The notes under the pieces: model-generated | What the model saw: only the letters and a program-made list of their open reading frames with translations | What the model was told of the DNA's origin: nothing | The model's database searches: none | Position numbers and translations under genes: made by a program | Shown: positions 58,204 through 64,000 of the stretch, in pieces | Layout of the letters: each line of letters starts with the position of its first letter | How positions within the stretch are numbered: position 1 is the first letter of the stretch | Assembly (NCBI GenBank): GCA_963827785.1 | Contig: CAWHCT010000020.1 | Location: forward strand, 124,001 to 188,000 | Direction: 5' to 3' | Length of the DNA stretch: 64,000 nt | DNA from: Site-B1 sp963827785 | Lineage (GTDB): Bacteria; Bacteroidota; Bacteroidia; Flavobacteriales; Flavobacteriaceae

Positions 58204-59883
58204 ATGAAAGATTTAAATAAATACAGTAAAACGGTCACTCAAGATCCAACGCAACCCGCTGCTCAAGCCATGTTATATGGTATCGGTTTAAAAACAGAAG
58301 ACTTTAATAAACCTATCGTTGGAATTGCAAGTACTGGTTACGAGGGGAATCCTTGTAATATGCATCTTAATGAATTAGCAAAATTCGCTAAACAAGGCAC
58401 CCAAAATGAAGATGTAATTGGCCTAATTTTTAATACTATTGGCGTAAGTGATGGTATTTCCATGGGAACACCTGGAATGCGTTATTCATTACCATCAAGA
58501 GATATCATTGCAGATTCAATGGAAACCGTAGTTCAAGCTATGAGTTATGATGGGTTGATTACTGTTGTGGGATGTGATAAGAATATGCCCGGAGCGTTAA
58601 TGGCCATGATCAGATTAAACAGGCCCTCAATCATGATCTACGGTGGCACTATAGATTCAGGTTGTCATAATGGAAAAAAACTGGATATTGTTTCTGCGTT
58701 TGAAGCCTGGGGAAGTAAGGTCGCTGGAACAATGGAGCAAGAGGAGTTTGAGTGCATAGTAAAGAAGGCAATACCCGGAGCAGGAGCTTGTGGTGGAATG
58801 TATACTGCGAATACAATGGCTTCGGCTATTGAAGCCTTAGGAATGACTTTACCCTATAATTCATCCAATCCTGCAACGGGTAAAGAAAAGAAATTAGAGT
58901 CAATTAAAGCAGGTGAAGCCATGCGAAACTTGCTTGAAAAAGATATTAAACCATTAGATATCATTACGCGTAAATCACTAGAAAACGCAATTAGACTAGT
59001 AACAATACTGGGAGGATCAACCAATGCAGTGTTGCACTTTTTAGCAATTGCACGTGCAGCTCAGATCGAATTTACTTTAGCAGATTTTCAAAAGATAAGT
59101 GACAATACACCATTCCTGGCGGATCTGAAGCCAAGTGGAAAATATCTCATGGAAGATGTTCACGCAGTTGGAGGTATTCCGGCTGTATTAAAATATCTGC
59201 TTAAAAAAGGATTATTACATGGTGATTGTTTAACTGTAACCGGAAAAACCTTAGCTGAAAATTTATTGGATGTTGATGATTTGTCAGAAGGGCAGGAAGT
59301 TATTAAATCGATAGAAGAACCGATAAAAATTTCAGGACATTTAAGAATGTTATATGGTAATTTGGCTGAAGAAGGCAGTGTAGCAAAAATAACAGGGAAA
59401 GAAGGATTGAAATTCTCTGGTAAAGCCAAAGTTTTTGAAGGGGAATATGATGCAAATGATGGAATTCGTGACGGGAAAGTGGAAAAAGGAGATGTGGTCG
59501 TCATTCGGTATGAAGGACCAAAAGGAGGACCAGGAATGCCTGAAATGTTGAAACCAACTGCTGCTATAATGGGAGCAGGTTTAGGAAAGGATGTTGCTTT
59601 GATCACAGACGGAAGATTTTCCGGAGGAACTCATGGGTTTGTTGTTGGTCACATAACTCCTGAAGCTCAAGATGGTGGAAATATTGCTCTGGTTAAGGAT
59701 GGAGATATTATTACCATTGATGCGGAGACTAATTCGATTATTCTTGAAGTTTCAGTTGAAGAATTAGAAAAAAGAAGAAAAAAATGGAAAGCACCAGAAT
59801 TGAAATTTGATCGTGGTGTTTTATATAAATATGCAAGAACCGTATCATCGGCATCTAAGGGATGCGTAACGGATGAATTTTAA
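58204..59883 (+). CDS. ilvD: dihydroxy-acid dehydratase
   Basis: Third common step of valine/isoleucine synthesis, a Fe-S dehydratase of 559 residues. Motifs are DGISMGTPGMRYSLPSRDIIAD, the cluster Cys in VGCDKNMPGALMAM, GACGGMYTANTMAS with a further ligand Cys, and the C-terminal DGRFSGGTHGFVVGHITPEA. First gene of the ilv operon; the 197-bp leader upstream (58007-58203) shows no attenuator peptide or clear promoter box. Confidence 0.97.
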   Translation: MKDLNKYSKTVTQDPTQPAAQAMLYGIGLKTEDFNKPIVGIASTGYEGNPCNMHLNELAKFAKQGTQNEDVIGLIFNTIGVSDGISMGTPGMRYSLPSRDIIADSMETVVQAMSYDGLITVVGCDKNMPGALMAMIRLNRPSIMIYGGTIDSGCHNGKKLDIVSAFEAWGSKVAGTMEQEEFECIVKKAIPGAGACGGMYTANTMASAIEALGMTLPYNSSNPATGKEKKLESIKAGEAMRNLLEKDIKPLDIITRKSLENAIRLVTILGGSTNAVLHFLAIARAAQIEFTLADFQKISDNTPFLADLKPSGKYLMEDVHAVGGIPAVLKYLLKKGLLHGDCLTVTGKTLAENLLDVDDLSEGQEVIKSIEEPIKISGHLRMLYGNLAEEGSVAKITGKEGLKFSGKAKVFEGEYDANDGIRDGKVEKGDVVVIRYEGPKGGPGMPEMLKPTAAIMGAGLGKDVALITDGRFSGGTHGFVVGHITPEAQDGGNIALVKDGDIITIDAETNSIILEVSVEELEKRRKKWKAPELKFDRGVLYKYARTVSSASKGCVTDEF

Positions 59884-59893
59884 TTAAATTAGA

Positions 59894-61630
59894 ATGAAAG
59901 GAACACAAACAATATTAACAAAAAATAATTCAACCAAAGTTACTGAGAGAATTTCCGGTAGTGAAGCCATTATTAAATGTTTACTGGCAGAAGGTGTTGA
60001 TGTACTTTATGGATATCCTGGCGGAGCAATCATGCCGGTATATGACGAGCTTTATAAATACAAGGACAAAATTCATCATGTTCTCACACGCCATGAGCAA
60101 GGAGCTACTCATGCAGCACAAGGATATGCTCGAATTTCTGGTAAAGTAGGTGTTGCGATGGCAACTTCAGGACCTGGAGCAACAAACTTAATTACCGGAA
60201 TTGCCGATGCTCAAATAGATTCTACTCCAATGGTTTGCATTACAGGTCAGGTATCATCACATTTGTTAGGAAGTGATGCTTTCCAGGAAACCGATATTAT
60301 AGGAATATCAACTCCTGTTACAAAATGGAATCACCAAATCACTAAGGCTTCAGAGATTCCTGAAGTTATGGCAAAAGCATTTTATATAGCAAAGAGTGGT
60401 CGTCCTGGGCCGGTTTTAGTTGATATCACAAAAGATGCTCAATTTGAAGAATTTGATTTCAAATATGAAAAATGCAAGGGTGTAAGAAGTTATAAGCCCG
60501 TTCCTCCAACCGATTTCTCAAAAGTAGAGGCAACAGCAGATCTTATAAATTCAGCTAAAAAACCACTCATTGTCTGGGGTCAGGGAATTATTCTTAGTGA
60601 AGCAGAAAATGAGTTAAAAGCAGTCATTGAAAAAGCTGGAATTCCCGCAGCATGGACCATACTGGGGGCTTCCGCCATTCCTACATCTCATCCTTTGAAT
60701 ATTGGTATGGTCGGTATGCATGGAAATTATGCACCAAATGTGCTAACCAATGAATGTGATGTTCTTATTGCAATAGGAATGAGGTTTGACGATCGTGTAA
60801 CGGGTAATTTAGAAACTTACGCAAAACAAGCTAAGGTCATACATTTTGAGATCGATCCGGCTGAAATTGACAAAAATGTTAAAACGGATATTGCCGTTTT
60901 AGGGGATGCCAAAGAAAGCTTGAAACAACTTTTACCTTTATTGAAAGAAAATAAACATACTGAATGGCATCAAAAATTCAAAGATCTGTATGAGATTGAG
61001 TATGAAAAAGTTATAAAAGATGACTTGTACCCTACAAAAGAAGGTTTAACAATGGGTGAGGTATTAAAAGAAATAAATAAACAAACAAAAGGAGAAGCAG
61101 CTATTGTTTCAGATGTTGGTCAGCACCAAATGATCGCCTGCCGCTATGCTGAATTCAAAAGAACAAAAAGCAATATAACATCAGGAGGATTAGGAACAAT
61201 GGGATTTGGACTTCCTGCGGCAATAGGAGCAAAAATGGCAGCTCCTGAAAGAGAAGTTGTATGCATCTCTGGTGATGGAGGATACCAAATGACGATTCAG
61301 GAATTAGGAACGATTTTCCAAACTAAGGCTGCTGTTAAAGTGGTTGTCTTGAATAATGACTTTCTTGGTATGGTACGTCAATGGCAACAGTTATTCTTTG
61401 ATAAACGTTATGCTTCCACGGAAATGGTAAATCCGGATTTTGTAACAATTGCCAAAGGATATTACATCAATGCGAAACGTGTATCAAAACGCGAAGAATT
61501 GGCAGAAGCAGTTGCTGAAATGATTGCAAGTAAAGAAGCTTATTTCCTTGAAGTTAAGGTTGAAAAAGAAGATAATGTATTTCCAATGATTCCATCTGGA
61601 GCTAGTGTTTCAGATATAAGATTAAGTTAA
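59894..61630 (+). CDS. ilvB: acetolactate synthase, large catalytic subunit
   Basis: ThDP- and FAD-dependent acetohydroxyacid synthase, 578 residues. Seen are the ThDP glutamate region YPGGAIMPVYDELY, THAAQGYARISGKVGVAMATSGPGATNLITGIADA, SDAFQETDIIGIS, MRFDDRVTGN, and the ThDP/Mg motif CISGDGGYQMTIQELGT to NNDFLGMVRQWQ. It starts 10 bp after ilvD and ends 2 bp before ilvN. Confidence 0.97.
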   Translation: MKGTQTILTKNNSTKVTERISGSEAIIKCLLAEGVDVLYGYPGGAIMPVYDELYKYKDKIHHVLTRHEQGATHAAQGYARISGKVGVAMATSGPGATNLITGIADAQIDSTPMVCITGQVSSHLLGSDAFQETDIIGISTPVTKWNHQITKASEIPEVMAKAFYIAKSGRPGPVLVDITKDAQFEEFDFKYEKCKGVRSYKPVPPTDFSKVEATADLINSAKKPLIVWGQGIILSEAENELKAVIEKAGIPAAWTILGASAIPTSHPLNIGMVGMHGNYAPNVLTNECDVLIAIGMRFDDRVTGNLETYAKQAKVIHFEIDPAEIDKNVKTDIAVLGDAKESLKQLLPLLKENKHTEWHQKFKDLYEIEYEKVIKDDLYPTKEGLTMGEVLKEINKQTKGEAAIVSDVGQHQMIACRYAEFKRTKSNITSGGLGTMGFGLPAAIGAKMAAPEREVVCISGDGGYQMTIQELGTIFQTKAAVKVVVLNNDFLGMVRQWQQLFFDKRYASTEMVNPDFVTIAKGYYINAKRVSKREELAEAVAEMIASKEAYFLEVKVEKEDNVFPMIPSGASVSDIRLS

Positions 61631-61632
61631 TT

Positions 61633-62157
61633 ATGGAAGAGAAAGAAAATTTTACTGTTTCGGTTTATACCGAAAATAATGTGGGAATATTGAACAGGTT
61701 ATCAGCAATATTCTTAAAGCGTCATATTAATATAGAAAGTTTGACAGTTTCAAAATCTGAAATTGATAATGTGCACAGATTCACCTTCGTGGTTATTGTG
61801 CCTAAAACATTGATAAGGAAAGTGGTTGGTCAGTTAGAAAAGCAAATTGAAGTAATTAAGGCTTTTTATCATACTGAAGATGAGATCATTTATAACGAAA
61901 CGGCCTTGTTTAAAATCTCATCAGAGCATTTATATGACGAAAAAATTCAAGAGAAATTGAAATTTAGAAGAGCCCATATTATAGCCATAACCGAGCGTTA
62001 TTTTGTTATCGAAGCGTCAGGATTAAGGGATGATATTGATAATATGTATGAAAAACTAAAACCCTATGGTTTGTTGCAATTTGTTAGATCAGGACGAATC
62101 GCAATTTCAAGACCTAAAATGGCAATATCAGAGTTATTAGAAGAAATTAATTATTAG
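61633..62157 (+). CDS. ilvN: acetolactate synthase, small regulatory subunit
   Basis: Binds valine and tunes IlvB; 174 residues. The N-terminal ACT domain (FTVSVYTENNVGILNRLSAI and ..RHINIESLTVSKSE..) is followed by the ALS_ss_C domain with ETALFKI and FVRSGRIAISRP. Its position directly after ilvB confirms the call. Confidence 0.94.
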   Translation: MEEKENFTVSVYTENNVGILNRLSAIFLKRHINIESLTVSKSEIDNVHRFTFVVIVPKTLIRKVVGQLEKQIEVIKAFYHTEDEIIYNETALFKISSEHLYDEKIQEKLKFRRAHIIAITERYFVIEASGLRDDIDNMYEKLKPYGLLQFVRSGRIAISRPKMAISELLEEINY

Positions 62158-62169
62158 AATAAAGAAAAA

Positions 62170-63669
62170 ATGACAAATTATTTTAACACACTTTCATTAA
62201 GAGATCAATTGAATCAACTGGGAAAATGCCGATTTATGGATTCATCAGAATTTAGTGAAGGCGTTTCAGCATTAAAAGGCAAAAAAATAGTTATTGTCGG
62301 TTGCGGAGCTCAAGGATTGAATCAAGGTTTAAATATGAAAGATTCGGGATTGGATATTTCATATGCTTTGCGTGAAGGAGCAATAAAAGAAAAAAGAGCA
62401 TCATATGTCAATGCAACCAAAAATGGTTTTAAGGTTGGAACTTATGAAGAACAAATACCAACTGCTGATCTGGTCGCTAATTTGACTCCGGATAAACAGC
62501 ATACAAGTGTCATAAAAGCAATCATGCCATTGATGAAAAAGGGAGCAACATTGTCCTATTCACATGGATTCAATATTGTTGAAGAAGGTATGCAAATCCG
62601 CAAAGATCTTACTGTGATCATGGTAGCACCAAAATGCCCCGGATCTGAAGTTAGGGAAGAGTACAAGCGAGGATTTGGTGTACCAACCTTAATTGCAGTG
62701 CATCCTGAAAATGATCCTAATGGTAAAGGCTTGTCTCAGGCAAAAGCTTATGCAGCGGCTACAGGTGGAGACAGAGCTGGTGTTTTACAATCGTCTTTTG
62801 TTGCTGAAGTTAAAAGTGATTTGATGGGTGAACAAACCATTTTATGTGGCGTTTTGCAAACCGGATCTATTTTATGTTTTGATAAAATGATTGAAGAAGG
62901 AATCGAGCCTGAATATGCTTCAAAATTAATTCAATTTGGTTGGGAAACCATTACCGAAGCCTTGAAACATGGTGGAATTACCAATATGATGGACCGGTTA
63001 TCAAATCCGTCAAAAATAAAGGCCTTCCAATTATCAGAAGAATTAAAGGTAATCATGAAACCTTTATTTGAAAAGCATATGGATGATATCATGTCAGGTC
63101 ATTTCTCGATGACTATGATGGAAGATTGGGCCAATGACGATGTGAATCTGTTAAAATGGCGTGCTGCTACTGGCGAAACAAATTTTGAAAAAACGGCTGC
63201 AACATCAAAGCATATTAAAGAACAGGAATATTTTGATCATGGTGTATTAATGGTTGCGTTTGTAAGAGCTGGGGTTGAACTAGCTTTCGATACTATGGTA
63301 GCTTCAGGAATTATTGAAGAATCGGCTTATTATGAATCGTTACATGAATTACCGTTGATCGCAAACACAGTAGCAAGAAAGAAATTATTTGAAATGAACA
63401 GAATTATTTCTGATACTGCAGAATATGGTTGTTATTTATTCGATCATGCCTGTAAACCATTATTGGTAGATTTTATGAAATCAGTAAAAACAGATGTTAT
63501 TGGTAAATCATTTTCAAACTCTAATTCAGTTGACAACGTTGAGTTGATTAAAGTTAATGAAGTCATCAGACAGCATCCAATTGAATCCATTGGAAAAACA
63601 CTTCGAAGTGCCATGACGGCAATGAAAGTCATAAAATCTGACACAAAACAAGAAGCAATTTTATCTTAA
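62170..63669 (+). CDS. ilvC: ketol-acid reductoisomerase, class II
   Basis: NADPH- and Mg2+-dependent rearrangement/reduction of acetolactate. At 499 residues it is the long class II form with a duplicated C-terminal knotted domain, as in enterobacteria, not the 330-residue class I form. The Rossmann motif is KIVIVGCGAQGLNQGLN; further sites are YALREGAIKEKRASY, LTPDKQHTSVI, YSHGFNIV, VMVAPKCPGSEVREEYKRG, DLMGEQTILCG and the C-terminal EYGCYLFDHACKPLL. Confidence 0.97.
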   Translation: MTNYFNTLSLRDQLNQLGKCRFMDSSEFSEGVSALKGKKIVIVGCGAQGLNQGLNMKDSGLDISYALREGAIKEKRASYVNATKNGFKVGTYEEQIPTADLVANLTPDKQHTSVIKAIMPLMKKGATLSYSHGFNIVEEGMQIRKDLTVIMVAPKCPGSEVREEYKRGFGVPTLIAVHPENDPNGKGLSQAKAYAAATGGDRAGVLQSSFVAEVKSDLMGEQTILCGVLQTGSILCFDKMIEEGIEPEYASKLIQFGWETITEALKHGGITNMMDRLSNPSKIKAFQLSEELKVIMKPLFEKHMDDIMSGHFSMTMMEDWANDDVNLLKWRAATGETNFEKTAATSKHIKEQEYFDHGVLMVAFVRAGVELAFDTMVASGIIEESAYYESLHELPLIANTVARKKLFEMNRIISDTAEYGCYLFDHACKPLLVDFMKSVKTDVIGKSFSNSNSVDNVELIKVNEVIRQHPIESIGKTLRSAMTAMKVIKSDTKQEAILS

Positions 63670-63679
63670 GAAAAAAATT

Positions 63680-64000
63680 ATGCCATTTTTAGAAATCCCT
63701 CAAGAGTATAAAATAACATCATTATTGCATCAGGACACCTATTTAGTGTCCGGGAAATTAAAAAAGTGGACTGGAGACTCAGCTCAGGTTTTTTCTACAA
63801 TTTCGTCTAGAAAAGAGTATAAAAAGACACTTTTAGGCACTGTACCTGATTTAGGAGAAAAAGAGGCCATTGAAGCCCTTGAATCTGCTTGTTTGGCTTA
63901 TGGAAAAGGACAAGGTCTTTGGCCAACCATGAAAGTGGTTGACAGAATTGCCTGCATGGAGAAATTTGTAGAGCAAATGAAAACCAAGCGAGATGAAGTT
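63680..64000 (+). CDS. gapN: NADP-dependent glyceraldehyde-3-phosphate dehydrogenase (GapN type), 5' part
   Basis: The first 107 codons of an aldehyde-dehydrogenase-superfamily gene, cut by the window edge. The sequence starting MPFLEIPQEYKITSLLHQD, with STISSRKEYKKTLLG, AIEALESACLAYGKGQGLWP and TMKVVDRIACMEKFVEQM, resembles the non-phosphorylating GAPDH group known from Flavobacteriia, which oxidises glyceraldehyde-3-phosphate to 3-phosphoglycerate and makes NADPH. The catalytic Cys lies beyond the window. It begins 10 bp after ilvC, so it is the operon's fifth gene. Confidence 0.75.
   Translation, partial: MPFLEIPQEYKITSLLHQDTYLVSGKLKKWTGDSAQVFSTISSRKEYKKTLLGTVPDLGEKEAIEALESACLAYGKGQGLWPTMKVVDRIACMEKFVEQMKTKRDEV

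Noticed and set aside
1..64000. tRNA or rRNA genes
   Set aside because: No cloverleaf-like block with a conserved GGTTCGAATCC-type arm or rRNA core sequence was noticed in any intergenic region; a covariance scan was not run.

Overview
The window comes from a low-GC marine-type Bacteroidota genome, most likely Flavobacteriaceae. The support is a SusC/SusD polysaccharide-utilisation locus (PUL), GLPGLI and DUF5686 outer-membrane genes, TAnnTTTG-type promoters, a class II ketol-acid reductoisomerase, a membrane pyrophosphatase, and strongly AT-biased codon use. No tRNA, rRNA, CRISPR array, transposase or phage gene was seen.

Region 1-18347 (minus strand, transcribed from 18347 towards 1) is one PUL: SusC, SusD, a four-LamG surface lipoprotein, two tandem GH144-like proteins, an esterase, a GH3, a GH2 with malectin-like tail, a second esterase, a sulfatase, and the start of another gene cut by the window edge. 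Every one of these genes is broken by single-base indels, about 46 in 18.3 kb. When the indels are undone, most of the genes become full length with intact catalytic motifs and a length divisible by three. A sugar:H+ symporter (18686-20065) lies just upstream and is intact.

Region 18.6-52 kb is mostly core genes: waaA, a DegT aminotransferase, lspA, fabD, an acetyltransferase, a membrane-anchored dihydrofolate reductase, thyA, a nucleoside transporter, a DUF151 nuclease, etfA/etfB, pdhB, DUF5686, a fatty-acid desaturase and a CFA-like methyltransferase, ppa, hppA, a deoxynucleoside kinase, a GLPGLI/TonB-like pair, and metK behind a SAM-II riboswitch. Only six indels were found here, all single-base insertions. 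They lie in waaA, pdhB (two), DUF5686, the desaturase and glnB.

Region 48.9-64 kb is about nitrogen and branched-chain amino acids. amt, glnB and a porin (minus strand) diverge from gltB-gltD (plus strand), and ilvD-ilvB-ilvN-ilvC follow, with the start of a GapN-type NADP-dependent glyceraldehyde-3-phosphate dehydrogenase. Ammonium uptake, P-II sensing and glutamate synthase thus sit next to the pathway that uses glutamate and NADPH for valine and isoleucine.

The most unusual signal is the set of +1 insertions. At about a third of them the sense strand reads CTT followed by an extra A or G, the arrangement used in yeast +1 programmed frameshifting. Consensus error in a poorly covered region remains the simpler explanation, and the two can be separated by read depth and by proteomics.
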